The notes under the pieces were generated by a model. That model saw only the letters and a list, made by a program, of their open reading frames with translations, made no database searches and was not told where the DNA came from. 64,000 bases of DNA from Pseudonocardia kunmingensis (GTDB lineage Bacteria > Actinomycetota > Actinomycetes > Mycobacteriales > Pseudonocardiaceae). The position numbers were made by a program, and so were the translations under genes. Positions 25,293-33,909 of this stretch are shown here, one piece after another. How positions within the stretch are numbered: position 1 is the stretch's first letter; the number at the start of each line of letters is the position of its first letter. The stretch covers positions 124,001 through 188,000 of the forward strand of contig NZ_VFPA01000004.1 of the NCBI RefSeq assembly GCF_006716445.1, read 5' to 3'.

Positions 25293-25904
25293 TCACCCCT
25301 CGTGGCGGCGGCGCATCTCGCGGGTCAGGTCCTCGGCGCGCTGGGCGTGGACGTCGGGGACCTGGGCCGCGAGGCCGTCCGCGCCGGCGACCACCAGCTC
25401 CAGCTGGGTGCGGAGCTCCCGCGCCGCGTGCTCGGCCGGGGTCGACGGCGCCCGCCCCAGGTAGGTGTCGAGGCAGGCCGGCACGTCGACGCGCACGATC
25501 TCGGCGGCACGGGCGAGGCGCTCGGGTGCGGCGATCCGGTCGACCTCCCGGTCGGCCACCTCGTCGAGGCGGTCCAGGACGAGCCGGACGGTGCGCACGA
25601 TCCTGCGGACGAGGGTGAGCGCGCCGACCGGCAGCTCCCGGTCCCGTGCGGCGGCGCGGTCGAGCAGGGCGTCGGCCTCGCCGCGCAGCACGTCGGTCAG
25701 GCGCGGCTCAGCAGCCGGCTCGGGCACCGGATCGGCCGGCCCGACCAGCGCGCCGACCCCGTACAGGCCGACGGCCACCACCGGCCAGACGTCCCCGACG
25801 ACGCCGGCGACGTGCAGCCCCACGCCGGCCAGCGCGCCGGTCATCCCCGCGATGTTCTTCCGCGAGCCGAGGTAGCGGCGGACCGCGCCCGCCGGGTCAG
25901 ACAT
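25293..25904 (-). CDS. Hypothetical protein with N-terminal membrane segments, third gene of a VWA operon
   Basis: 203 residues. The N-terminus (SDPAGAVRRYLGSRKNIAG) leads into two close hydrophobic stretches (about residues 20-54). A long helical soluble region follows (LLDRAAARDRELPVGALTLVRRIVRTVRLVLDRLDEVADREVD...). It overlaps the VWA gene by 8 bp, so it belongs to the same operon. Comparable operons in actinobacteria carry XpaC-like or TelA-like partners, and this could be a distant XpaC-type protein, but no motif settles it. Role unknown. Confidence 0.65.
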   Translation of the reverse strand: MSDPAGAVRRYLGSRKNIAGMTGALAGVGLHVAGVVGDVWPVVAVGLYGVGALVGPADPVPEPAAEPRLTDVLRGEADALLDRAAARDRELPVGALTLVRRIVRTVRLVLDRLDEVADREVDRIAAPERLARAAEIVRVDVPACLDTYLGRAPSTPAEHAARELRTQLELVVAGADGLAAQVPDVHAQRAEDLTREMRRRHEG

Positions 25905-27504
25905 AGCCCCGGATCTCCTGGAACACGGAGGCGAGGTCCGCGGTGCGCGCGTCGAAGGTGCGGCCGCCGGTGAGCTGCGCGACCTCGTCCATCTCGTCGA
26001 CGTCGGACTCGCCGAACAGCACGCAGAACACCGGCACGTCGCGCAGCGGCGCCGGCCGGGACCCGGCGAAGGCGCGGAACCCGGCGAGGTCGCCCCCGGT
26101 GGTGTTCTCGCCGTCGGTCATCAGCACGATCGAGGTGAAGCGGTCGGGGTCGGCCGCGATCTGCCGGGCCGCCACCCGGTAGGCCGCCTCGAGGCCGTCG
26201 TAGATCGCGGTGTCGCCACCGGGCTGCAGCGCCGCTCCGGCGTCGGCGATCCGCTGCCGGTCCGGGCCCGCATCGTCCTCGGCCACCGTGAACGTCAGGG
26301 GTGGGGCGGGCACGGTGGCGAACGGCAGCAGCGTCACCTCCTCACGGCCCCGGAACCGCCGGAACTGCGCCGTGAGCGACGGGTCGGCTCCGGCGAGGCC
26401 CGCCAGGGAACGCCGCAGGGCGCCGATCCGCTCGTCGCCCTCCATCGACCCGGAGGTGTCGAGCACGTAGATCGTGCGCGACGGGCGGCGCAGCTTGTCG
26501 AAGTAGGTGCCCAGCAGCGCGTCGACGACCTCGGCCTGCGCCGGGAACGGCAGCTCGACGGCCGTGGCGGGCGGGGCCGCGGCGACGCCCGGCACCGCGG
26601 GCCTGCGGTGCGTGCGCTCCGCGATCGCCCGCTGGACCTCCGGCGTGCGCAGGTGCTCGGTGAGCATGCGGTGCGCGTCCCGCGCCTCCGGGGAGGCCGT
26701 GGCGAGCACGGTGAACGGGTAGTCGGCGGTGACCACGCCATCGGCGGGGTGGATCAGCTCGAGCGGCTCGGGGAGCTCGCCGGAGGCGTTCATCGCCAGG
26801 AGCACGGACTCGTAGTTGATCACACCGTCGACGGGCTCGCCCGGCGCCGCTCCGCTGGCGCGGCGGACGTACGCGTCCTGCAGGAAGCCCGACGACCCGG
26901 CGGCGAGCCGCTGGGCGCCGAAGAAGTCGCGCAGCCCGGGGGCCGTCGACTCCGCCTGCTCGACCGAGAGCGCCGATCCGGCGCCCACCAGCGCGGTGGC
27001 GACGGCGACCACCGCCGAGAACCCCGAGTTGGACGCGGACGGGTCGGTCATGCCGTAGGTGAACGCGCCGGCGCCGGCGGCCCCCGCGATCTCCGCCCAG
27101 GTGACGGGCCGGCCCACCCACCCGAGCCGCTCCGCGACCGAGCGGCGCAGCCCGAGCACGACGGGCGAGGACATGATGTCCGTGGCCGTGCCGAGGCGCG
27201 ACTGCGCCTCGGGCCGCAGCGCGAGGTAGCGGTTGGAGGAGAACCAGATCGCGTCGTGGTCGGTCGCGGCCGCACCGGAGGCGACGGCCTCGGCCCCGTC
27301 GAGCGTGCCCACCGGGTCGAGCTCGACCCGCACACCGGTGGCCTCGGCCGCCTCTTCGAGGACGGGCGCGAGGTCGGCGAGCTCGCTGCCCGCGAGGACC
27401 CGCAGGGTCACCGGGTCACCGGACCCGCCGGTACCCGGGACCGCCGTGCTCGTGCACCCGGCCGCCAGCACGAGAACCGCCGCCGTGACGGCGTGCCACC
27501 TCAC
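25897..27504 (-). CDS. Lipoprotein fusing a solute-binding-protein domain to a von Willebrand A domain
   Basis: 535 residues. The signal peptide ends in the lipobox LAAGCTS. Residues about 30-330 resemble an extracellular solute-binding protein (VTLRVLAGSELADLAPVLEEA, later MTDPSASNSGFSAVVAVATAL, typical of molybdate/iron-type binding folds). Residues about 350-530 form a VWA domain with an intact metal-ion adhesion site: DTSGS (D-x-S-x-S), a Thr in the GGDTAIYDGL loop and MTDGEN. VWA domains bind protein partners through a metal. The GTG start at 27504 overlaps the stop of the preceding lipoprotein-like gene (GTGA). Function is unknown; a surface sensing or assembly complex with the two neighbours is inferred. 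Confidence 0.8.
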   Translation of the reverse strand: MRWHAVTAAVLVLAAGCTSTAVPGTGGSGDPVTLRVLAGSELADLAPVLEEAAEATGVRVELDPVGTLDGAEAVASGAAATDHDAIWFSSNRYLALRPEAQSRLGTATDIMSSPVVLGLRRSVAERLGWVGRPVTWAEIAGAAGAGAFTYGMTDPSASNSGFSAVVAVATALVGAGSALSVEQAESTAPGLRDFFGAQRLAAGSSGFLQDAYVRRASGAAPGEPVDGVINYESVLLAMNASGELPEPLELIHPADGVVTADYPFTVLATASPEARDAHRMLTEHLRTPEVQRAIAERTHRRPAVPGVAAAPPATAVELPFPAQAEVVDALLGTYFDKLRRPSRTIYVLDTSGSMEGDERIGALRRSLAGLAGADPSLTAQFRRFRGREEVTLLPFATVPAPPLTFTVAEDDAGPDRQRIADAGAALQPGGDTAIYDGLEAAYRVAARQIAADPDRFTSIVLMTDGENTTGGDLAGFRAFAGSRPAPLRDVPVFCVLFGESDVDEMDEVAQLTGGRTFDARTADLASVFQEIRGYV

Positions 27505-28577
27505 GGGGTGCACCCGAGACTGCTCAACATCCCCTCCAGCGTGTCGAACGACGGCGGCTCGACCACGTCGACGAGCGCCGGCGGCTCCGGCAGCCCCCGG
27601 TCGGAGAAGGCCGCCGCGAACGGCCGGGGGTCGGTGGGCCGGAAACCGTGCTCCGCCGCGAGCGCGGCGAGGCGCGGGTCGGAGGTCAGCAGCTCCCCGA
27701 CCCGCTCCCCCGCGGGCGTGAGCGGCACGAGCGTGTGCCGCGAGAAGATCGTCGGGCTCGGGTAGAGCAGGCGGGCGTCGGGCGGCAGGACCGGGTCCGT
27801 GGAGAGCGCCTCGGCCAGGTACTGCGCCTCGTACACCAGCGCCATCGGCACCCGGCCCATCCCTGCCGACAGGTAGTCCTCGAACAGCACCTCGGTGGTC
27901 GGGGGCAGGTACCCCTGGTCGCGGAACAGCGGCTGGACGGCCGGCACGGCCGCCGCGACACCCGCGGCGTCGGCCACCACCGAGTCGGCGTTGGACACGT
28001 ACGTCGCGATCCCCAGGTACATCGCGGCGGAGTTGGACTGGCACGGCGCCGTCGTCGACAGCAGCACGTCCTTGCGGGCCGGGAAGGAGGTGTTGCCGGG
28101 CAGCTGGTCCCAGCGCGTGCCGGAGCGGGCGAGCTCGAGGTAGCGGGCCACGTCGAACGTCGTGCCGTCGGATGCGACCACTCCCGCGCGGGTGAGCAGG
28201 TCGACGATCGGGGCGAAGGTGGCCACCGCCATCGGGGAGGAGAACGGCGCGTAGGTCCGCACGCCGGGGTGCGAGACCAGCAGCTTGTCCGCGGCGGGCG
28301 AGCTGGAGGGGAAGGCGAAGTCGTAGCCGCCCAGGGCCACCGTGGTGGCGATCTGGCGCGAGCCCGCCGGGTCGACGCGGACCTCCATGCCGTGGCCGCG
28401 CAGCACCTCCCGCACGCGCTCGTCGGCGAAGAACGCCACCTTCTCGGAGCCGATCACGCCCGTCACGCTCGTCACGGGCGGGGCCTCGTCCGCGCGGACG
28501 TCCCGCAGCACCACGAAGCCGAGCACCCCGAGCAGGACGACGGCGAGGAACCAGCTGAGGACCCGCCGCCGGCGCAT
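27501..28577 (-). CDS. Membrane-anchored solute-binding-protein-like protein, first gene of the VWA operon
   Basis: 358 residues from the ATG at 28577. An N-terminal basic stretch and a single hydrophobic segment (RVLSWFLAVVLLGVLGFVVL) act as anchor. The rest resembles a periplasmic binding-protein fold (VIGSEKVAFFADERVREVLRGHGMEVRVDPAGSRQIA, later YLGIATYVSNADSVV). No transporter permease or ATPase accompanies it, so transport is doubtful. Its stop overlaps the VWA gene start. It follows rsmI by 48 bp on the same strand and may be co-transcribed with it. Confidence 0.7.
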   Translation of the reverse strand: MRRRRVLSWFLAVVLLGVLGFVVLRDVRADEAPPVTSVTGVIGSEKVAFFADERVREVLRGHGMEVRVDPAGSRQIATTVALGGYDFAFPSSSPAADKLLVSHPGVRTYAPFSSPMAVATFAPIVDLLTRAGVVASDGTTFDVARYLELARSGTRWDQLPGNTSFPARKDVLLSTTAPCQSNSAAMYLGIATYVSNADSVVADAAGVAAAVPAVQPLFRDQGYLPPTTEVLFEDYLSAGMGRVPMALVYEAQYLAEALSTDPVLPPDARLLYPSPTIFSRHTLVPLTPAGERVGELLTSDPRLAALAAEHGFRPTDPRPFAAAFSDRGLPEPPALVDVVEPPSFDTLEGMLSSLGCTP

Positions 28578-28625
28578 GGCGGCATCCAAGCGGAGGGCGA
28601 TGAACGCCCTGTGAACAGCAACCAG

Positions 28626-29486
28626 CTACTGGGGACGGTTCGCCAGCGCCGCCTCGTACAGCTTGCGCTTCTGCACCCCTGCTGCCACCGCCACGGCGGC
28701 GACCGCGTCCTTGAGCCGCTCGCCGTCGGCCACCCGCTCGTGCACCGCGCCGACCAGCGACTCGACGCTCGGCGCCGCCGTGGGCGCGGCGCCCGCCAGC
28801 ACCACGGTGATCTCACCCCGCACGGGTCCGTCGGCCGCCCACCCCGCGAGCTCGCCCAGCGGCCCGCGCCGGACCTCCTCGTAGGTCTTCGTCAGCTCCC
28901 GGCACACCGCGCCCGCCCGGTCCGCGCCCAGCACCTCGGCGGCCACGGCGAGCGTCTCGGCGAGCCGGTGCGGTGACTCGAAGAACACGACCGCTCGCGC
29001 CTCGCCCACCAGCCCGGCAAGCCAGCGGCGGCGCTCGCCGTCCCGGCGCGGGGCGAAACCCTCGAAGCAGAACCGCTCGGCGGGCACCCCGGCCAGCACC
29101 AGCGCCGTCGTCACCGCGGACGGCCCGGGCAGGCACGTGACCGGCAGGTCCTCGGCCGCGGCCGCCGCGACGATCCGGTACCCCGGGTCGGACACCGCCG
29201 GCATCCCGGCGTCGGTCACGACGAGCACCGTGCGCCCGGCGCGCACGTCGTCGAGCAGGCGGGGCAGGCGCGCGGCTTCAACGGCGTCGTAGTGGCTGAT
29301 CACCCGCCCGGTGACCGCGACGCCCAGCGCCGCCGCGAGCGAGCGGAACCTGCGGGTGTCCTCGGCCGCGATGACGTCCGCCGTGCCCATGGCCTCGCGC
29401 AGCCGGTCGGACGCGTCCCGCGCGTCGCCGAGCGGCGTCGCCGCGAGAACCAACGCTCCGACGCCTGACCCCTGGGACACGACCAC
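28626..29486 (-). CDS. rsmI: 16S rRNA (cytidine1402-2'-O)-methyltransferase
   Basis: 286 residues, SAM-dependent tetrapyrrole-methylase fold. Family signatures: LVLAATPLGDARDASDRLREAM, VIAAEDTRRFRSL, VISHYDAVE, VLVVTDAGMPAVSDPGYRIV, LPGPSAVTTALVLAG, FEGFAPRRDGER and FFESPHRL. It methylates the ribose of C1402 in the decoding centre. It is divergent from pmt with only 17 bp between start codons, the same arrangement as Rv1003-Rv1002c in M. tuberculosis. Confidence 0.95.
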   Translation of the reverse strand: MVVSQGSGVGALVLAATPLGDARDASDRLREAMGTADVIAAEDTRRFRSLAAALGVAVTGRVISHYDAVEAARLPRLLDDVRAGRTVLVVTDAGMPAVSDPGYRIVAAAAAEDLPVTCLPGPSAVTTALVLAGVPAERFCFEGFAPRRDGERRRWLAGLVGEARAVVFFESPHRLAETLAVAAEVLGADRAGAVCRELTKTYEEVRRGPLGELAGWAADGPVRGEITVVLAGAAPTAAPSVESLVGAVHERVADGERLKDAVAAVAVAAGVQKRKLYEAALANRPQ

Positions 29487-29503
29487 AGCCTACGATCGTC
29501 GGC

Positions 29504-31126
29504 GTGGCCACCCGCACCGCCGACGGCTCGCCGCCCGGCCCGGCCACCCCGGCCGGCGGACAGGACCCGCCCGCCACGGGCGTCCGGCCCCTCGGCCCCG
29601 TCCCGGTCCACCGGCCGCGCCCCCTCGACCCGACGGCGGTGCTCGGTCCCCCGCCACCCACCGACCGGCTGCGCGGCTGGGTCGTCACCGTCGTCCTCGC
29701 GCTCGTGGCGGGAGCGGTGCGGTTCACGGGCCTCGGGCGGCCCACCGACGCGGGAACCCCGATCTTCGACGAGAAGCACTACGTCCCGCAGGCCTGGCAG
29801 ATCCTGCGCAACGGCGGCGTGGAGGACAACCCGGGCTACGAGCTCGTGGTGCACCCGCCCCTGGGCAAGCAGCTGATCGCACTCGGCGAGATGCTCTTCG
29901 GCTACGACGGCTTCGGCTGGCGCGCGGCCTCGGCGCTCGCCGGCGTGCTCACGGTGCTGCTGGTGGTGCGCGTCGCGCGCAGGCTCACGCGCTCCACCCT
30001 GCTCGGCGGGCTCGCCGGCGTCCTGCTGATCTGCGACGGGATGTCGCACGTGCAGTCCCGCATGGGGATGCTCGACTCGTTCTCGGCGTTCTTCGTGCTC
30101 GCCGCGTTCGCGGCGCTGCTCTGCGACCGCGACGACGTGCGCGCCCGCATGGCTCTCGTGGTCACCGAGGGTCGCGTCGACGACAGCCCGTACGGGCCGC
30201 GGCTGGGGGTGCGCTGGTGGCGGCTGCTCGCCGGCGCGCTGCTGGGCTGGGGCTGCGCCGTCAAGTGGTCCGGGTCGTACTGGGTGGCGGCGTTCGCCCT
30301 GCTCGTCGTGATCTGGGACCTCTCGGCCCGGCGCGCGGCCGGCGTGCGCAGGCCGTGGGTCGGCACGCTGCGCCGCGACCTCCCGCCTGCGCTGTGGGCG
30401 CTGGCCCTCGTGCCGGTGCTCGCGTACCTCTCGGCGTGGTGGGGGTGGTTCCGCAGCGAGACCGCCACCGACCGGTACGTGGTGGGAACCGAGGTCGGCG
30501 CGGACGGCCCGTGGTCCTGGATGCCCGACGCCCTGCGCTCGCTCTGGTACTACAGCAGCAAGGTGCTGGAGTTCCACAGCGGCCTGACCACCGGCTCCAG
30601 CGGGGCGCACCCGTGGGAGTCGAAGCCGTGGACGTGGCCGATGGGGCTGCGTCCGATGCTCTACCACTACGCGTCGGGCGAGCAGGTCAGCGGCTGCGGC
30701 ACCACCGAGTGCGTGAGCGCGGTGATGCTGATCGGCACGCCCGCGCTGTGGTGGCCCGCCCTCGTGGTGCTGGCGTTCGCGCTGTGGCGCCTGCTCACGC
30801 GCTTCGACTGGCGCTACGGCGCGGTGCTGCTCGCCTACGCCGCCGGCATCCTGCCGTGGTTCGCCAACCTCGAGCGGCAGATGTACTACTTCTACATGGC
30901 GCCGGTCGCGCCGTTCCTGGTGCTCGCCACGGTGCTGGTGATGGGCGAGATCCTCGGCCCTGCGGCCGCCGGGAAGGAGCGCCGCCAGACCGGGTTGCTG
31001 GTCGTCGGCCTCTGGACCGGTGCGGCCGTCGCGAACTTCCTCTGGTTGTGGCCGATCCTGGTGGGCGCGCCGATCACGCCCGAGATGTGGGACGCGCAGC
31101 TGTGGCTGCCGTCCTGGCGCGCCTGA
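29504..31126 (+). CDS. pmt: Polyprenyl-phosphate-mannose-dependent protein O-mannosyltransferase
   Basis: 540 residues with about ten or eleven membrane segments and a short Pro-rich cytoplasmic N-terminus. The first extracytoplasmic loop has the GT39 catalytic acidic pair in IFDEKHYVPQAWQILRNGG. GYELVVHPPLGKQLIALGE and the HPWESKPWTWPMGLRPM region are also typical of bacterial Pmt. It glycosylates secreted proteins with mannose from polyprenyl-P-mannose during Sec export. The GTG start lies seven bases after TACGAT, so the mRNA is probably leaderless. Synteny with rsmI supports the assignment. Confidence 0.93.
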   Translation: MATRTADGSPPGPATPAGGQDPPATGVRPLGPVPVHRPRPLDPTAVLGPPPPTDRLRGWVVTVVLALVAGAVRFTGLGRPTDAGTPIFDEKHYVPQAWQILRNGGVEDNPGYELVVHPPLGKQLIALGEMLFGYDGFGWRAASALAGVLTVLLVVRVARRLTRSTLLGGLAGVLLICDGMSHVQSRMGMLDSFSAFFVLAAFAALLCDRDDVRARMALVVTEGRVDDSPYGPRLGVRWWRLLAGALLGWGCAVKWSGSYWVAAFALLVVIWDLSARRAAGVRRPWVGTLRRDLPPALWALALVPVLAYLSAWWGWFRSETATDRYVVGTEVGADGPWSWMPDALRSLWYYSSKVLEFHSGLTTGSSGAHPWESKPWTWPMGLRPMLYHYASGEQVSGCGTTECVSAVMLIGTPALWWPALVVLAFALWRLLTRFDWRYGAVLLAYAAGILPWFANLERQMYYFYMAPVAPFLVLATVLVMGEILGPAAAGKERRQTGLLVVGLWTGAAVANFLWLWPILVGAPITPEMWDAQLWLPSWRA

Positions 31127-31135
31127 GCGGGCCGC

Positions 31136-32032
31136 TCAGGCTACCGCGAGCAGCACGCTCGCCGCGAGCGCGAGCCCGGCGCCGAGCAGCTGCGTGCGCG
31201 TGAGCCGCTCGGAGAGCAGCACGCGGGCCAGCACGACGACCACCACGGGGTAGAGCGACACCACCACGGCGCTGATCGCGAGGTCACCGAGCCGGGTCGC
31301 CACCAGGAACAGCACGTTGGCGAGCGTGTCGCACACCCCGCTGACGACCATCAGCCGCCAGGGCGTGCGCGGGCGGGCCGCTCGCACCGTCGGAACGGGG
31401 GACTCGCCCGGCTCGGATGCGAGGCTCGCGACCCGGGTGCGGGTGGGCAGCGGTAGGCGGTGGCGCAGCACGAGCCCGAGGAGCAGGGTGACCGACACGA
31501 CCCGGCCGGCGAGCAGCGGCCACAGCCCGGAGTCCGGCGGCGTGGCGTCCAGGCCCACGAAGAACAGGCCGAACCCCGCGCCCGCCGCCAGCCCCAGCAG
31601 CAGCCCGGTGCTCGCGGCGGCGTCCCGGCGGGTGCCCGCGGTCGCCAGCAGGATGGCCACCAGCGCCAGCCCGATCGCGAGCACCGCGACGGGACCGAGC
31701 AGCTCGCCGCCCAGCAGCCCGACCACGAGCGGCAGCCCCGCGCTGATCACCGCGGACAGCGGCGCGACCACGCCCATCGGCCCCACCGCGAGCGCGCGCA
31801 GGTAGAGCAGCAGCCCGCTCGCCCCGGCGACACCGGCCAGCGCCCCGATCACGAGGGCCGCCGACGAGGGCCGCCCGGCCACGAGCCCGACGACCGGCAG
31901 CAGGCTGAGCAAACCGGCCGCCTGCGCGGCGGCCGTGACGACGAGCACCGGCGCGCGGCGGGCGGCCAGGCCACCGGCGAAGTCGGCGACCCCGTAGGTG
32001 AGAGCGGCGGGCAGCGCGACGGGAACGGACAT
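31136..32032 (-). CDS. EamA/DMT family exporter
   Basis: 298 residues, ten predicted membrane segments arranged as two EamA repeats (segments ending in YLRALAVGPMGVVAPLSAVI and FLVATRLGDLAISAVVVSLYPVVVVVLARVL). The latter carries the Pro-containing motif typical of drug/metabolite exporters. The ATG at 32032 is preferred; an extended start 14 codons upstream lacks family similarity. It is divergent from an HTH-cupin regulator, so the pair probably forms an inducible efflux unit for an amino acid or other small metabolite. The substrate is not deducible. Confidence 0.85.
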   Translation of the reverse strand: MSVPVALPAALTYGVADFAGGLAARRAPVLVVTAAAQAAGLLSLLPVVGLVAGRPSSAALVIGALAGVAGASGLLLYLRALAVGPMGVVAPLSAVISAGLPLVVGLLGGELLGPVAVLAIGLALVAILLATAGTRRDAAASTGLLLGLAAGAGFGLFFVGLDATPPDSGLWPLLAGRVVSVTLLLGLVLRHRLPLPTRTRVASLASEPGESPVPTVRAARPRTPWRLMVVSGVCDTLANVLFLVATRLGDLAISAVVVSLYPVVVVVLARVLLSERLTRTQLLGAGLALAASVLLAVA

Positions 32033-32066
32033 GCGACCTCGGTTCATCACAGCGCACCAGGAAGGA

Positions 32067-32076
32067 CAGTGCACTG
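32067..32076. promoter_or_regulatory. Candidate operator between exporter and HTH-cupin regulator
   Basis: A perfect 10-bp palindrome, CAGTGCACTG, lies directly downstream of a minus-strand TAGCGT (a -10-like element for the exporter gene, at 32082-32087). A repressor bound here would cover the transcription start. The HTH-cupin protein encoded at 32142 is the natural candidate. Inference from position only. Confidence 0.4.
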
Positions 32077-32141
32077 GACGCTAGCCGACGCGTCCGCCGA
32101 AGTACAACCAACTATTCCTCGCGGTACGGCAGACTGTCCGC

Positions 32142-32762
32142 ATGCAGTCCTCCGAGGAGGTCGCCACCGCGGTCGGCCGCAACGTCCGGGCGTTGCGGCA
32201 GCAGCGCCGGATGACGATCGACGCGCTCGCCGCCGCGGCCGGCGTCAGCCGCGGCACCGTCATCCAGATCGAGACCGCGCGGGGCAACCCGAGCATCGGC
32301 ACGCTCGTCGGGCTGGCCGCGGCCCTCCGCGTCGGCGTCGCGTCGCTGGTGGACGGCGACGCGGAACCTCGGGTGGTGGTGCGGCGGGCGGCCGAGGCCG
32401 CGCGGCTGTGGAGCAGCGCGGCGGGCAGCAACGCGGTGTTCCGGATCGGGACCGACCCGCCCGACGTCGTCGAGCTGTGGGACTGGACGCTGCAGCCCGG
32501 TGACGGCTTCGACGGCGAGGCGCACCCGATGGGCACCCAGGAGGTGCTGTCGGTGCTGTCGGGGCAGCTCGGGCTGCGGGTCGGGTCCACCGAGCAGCAG
32601 CTGGACGCGGGCGACACGGTGCTGTTCCAGGCCCACGCTCCGCACCGCTACGCGGGCGTGGGCGACGGCCCCGTCCGCTTCGTCATGGTGGTGCTGCAGC
32701 CGGGCGACGCCGGCCTCGTCCCGCCGACCAGCATCGCCGAGGCCGAACTCCCTCCACCCTGA
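32142..32762 (+). CDS. XRE-type HTH regulator with cupin sensor domain
   Basis: 206 residues. The N-terminal HTH (about residues 10-65; RNVRALRQQRRMTIDALAAAAGVSRGTVIQIETARGNPSIGTL) is of the XRE/Cro class. The C-terminal cupin (about 105-190; HPMGTQEVLSVLSGQLGLRVG...LDAGDTVLFQAHAPHRYAG) has the double-stranded beta-helix pattern that usually binds a small ligand. It is divergent from an EamA exporter gene, so it is most likely the local regulator that senses the exported metabolite. Confidence 0.88.
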   Translation: MQSSEEVATAVGRNVRALRQQRRMTIDALAAAAGVSRGTVIQIETARGNPSIGTLVGLAAALRVGVASLVDGDAEPRVVVRRAAEAARLWSSAAGSNAVFRIGTDPPDVVELWDWTLQPGDGFDGEAHPMGTQEVLSVLSGQLGLRVGSTEQQLDAGDTVLFQAHAPHRYAGVGDGPVRFVMVVLQPGDAGLVPPTSIAEAELPPP

Positions 32763-32783
32763 TCGGTGCGGGCGCTCGGCCGG

Positions 32784-33353
32784 TCAGCAGCCGTCGGCGC
32801 GCAGCGGGCGGTGGACGGGGTCGACGGCGAGGGTGACCGCCTCGACCTCGGACCGGTAGGCGCAGCCGGCCCCCGTGCGCACCTCGACGGTGTCAGGGTC
32901 GACGAACCGGACCTCCGCGGGCGCCGGCGCGGCCTCGACGCCCTGGTAGACCACGGTCTCCTGCTCGAACGGCCCGCCGCCCGACCGCAGCACCACCGCG
33001 TAGACGGGGTCGATCGCCCCGAGGGCGCCCTCGACGACGACGAGCCGGCGGTCGCCATCGGCCACCTCGGACACCTCGCGGTTCTCGACGCTCACCTGGT
33101 CGGCCAGCGCGACGACCGCCACCCACCCCAACGCGGCGATCCCCCCGACGACCAGCACGAACACCCGCAGCACCCCCCGCCGCGCCACCACCGCGAACGC
33201 CGCGGTCACCAGCAGCACCGCGAGCAGCACCAGCCCCGCGGTGAACCAGCGGATGTGCCGGAGGTGGAAGGGGTCGGCGACGGCGAGCCCGGCCAGCGCA
33301 CCGACGAGCACGGCGCAGGCGGCGAGGACGACGGCGCGGCGCAGTCGAGGCAC
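32784..33353 (-). CDS. Hypothetical membrane protein
   Basis: 189 residues from a GTG at 33353. There are four hydrophobic segments in the first 110 residues (starting RRAVVLAACAVLVGALAGLAVA and FTAGLVLLAVLLVTAAFAVVA). A C-terminal extracytoplasmic domain of about 90 residues begins VVVEGALGAIDPVYAVVLRSGGGPFEQETVVYQG and has two Cys (AGCAYRSE and the last residue), possibly disulfide-bonded. No known family was recognised. It converges with the HTH-cupin gene. Confidence 0.6.
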   Translation of the reverse strand: MPRLRRAVVLAACAVLVGALAGLAVADPFHLRHIRWFTAGLVLLAVLLVTAAFAVVARRGVLRVFVLVVGGIAALGWVAVVALADQVSVENREVSEVADGDRRLVVVEGALGAIDPVYAVVLRSGGGPFEQETVVYQGVEAAPAPAEVRFVDPDTVEVRTGAGCAYRSEVEAVTLAVDPVHRPLRADGC

Positions 33354-33477
33354 GCGAGCATCCTGCCCGATCGGGGGAACGGCGCAGCGCGGAGCAGGCA
33401 CCCGTAACACGAGCACCCGGTGGTACGACCCCCTCCACAGCCCCGCGTGCGGGGTCAGCGCCGACGACCTCGGCCAC

Positions 33478-33511
33478 GAAGGCCCGCCCCACGCCCCGGG
33501 GCGGGCCTTCG
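33478..33511. terminator. Strong GC hairpin, terminator-like
   Basis: GAAGGCCCGCCCC pairs perfectly with the following GGGGCGGGCCTTC around a short loop, and a TTGTC follows. No plus-strand gene ends just before it, and on the minus strand it lies about 125 bp ahead of the start at 33353. It may end an unrecognised short transcript or insulate the neighbouring gene. Confidence 0.55.
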
Positions 33512-33541
33512 CTTGTCGCAGGACGACCCCGTCCCCCACCC

Positions 33542-33590
33542 GACGAACGGCACCTTCGTCGGCTAGGTACCGACGAAAGTGCCGTTCGTC
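33542..33590. repeat. 49-bp palindromic intergenic repeat, copy b
   Basis: GACGAACGGCACCTTCGTCG and its near-perfect inverted copy CGACGAAAGTGCCGTTCGTC enclose GCTAGGTA. Same element as 19827-19873 and 41866-41914. Confidence 0.8.
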
Positions 33591-33624
33591 ACAAGAACGA
33601 TGTGCACTCGGGAGCCGGATCGGA

Positions 33625-33793
33625 ACCGGAGCCGAGCAGATAGGAACCGACGCCACGGACGTACGCAGATCAGGAACCCGACGAGACAGACGCACGCAGA
33701 TCGGGAACCCGAGGACAGATCAGGAACCCGAAGGCAGATCAGGACCAGCGGAGGCAGATCAGGAACCCGAAGGCAGATCAGGACCAGCGGAGG
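33625..33793. repeat. Tandem CAGATCAGGA-type repeats
   Basis: A 39-bp unit (CAGATCAGGAACCCGAAGG then CAGATCAGGACCAGCGGAGG) is present twice without change at 33716-33793. Degenerate copies of the CAGATC(A/G)GGAACCCGA part occur upstream near 33665, 33698 and 33630. It lies in the untranslated gap (33354-33909) between the membrane protein gene and tRNA-Ala. No coding function is apparent. Confidence 0.7.
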
Positions 33794-33828
33794 ATGGGGG
33801 TCCGGGGGCGGAGCCCTCCGGCTGGGGG

Positions 33829-33851
33829 TCTGGGGGGCTAGGCCCCCCAGA
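33829..33851 (-). terminator. Probable terminator downstream of tRNA-Ala
   Basis: A hairpin TCTGGGGGG / CCCCCCAGA with a short loop lies about 60 bp downstream of the tRNA-Ala gene in its direction of transcription and is the likely end of that transcript. Confidence 0.55.
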
Positions 33852-33909
33852 GGGGATGCAACACACGAGGAGGACGAGCGCCCTCCGCGAGTACACCTCA
33901 CCTATCGGG

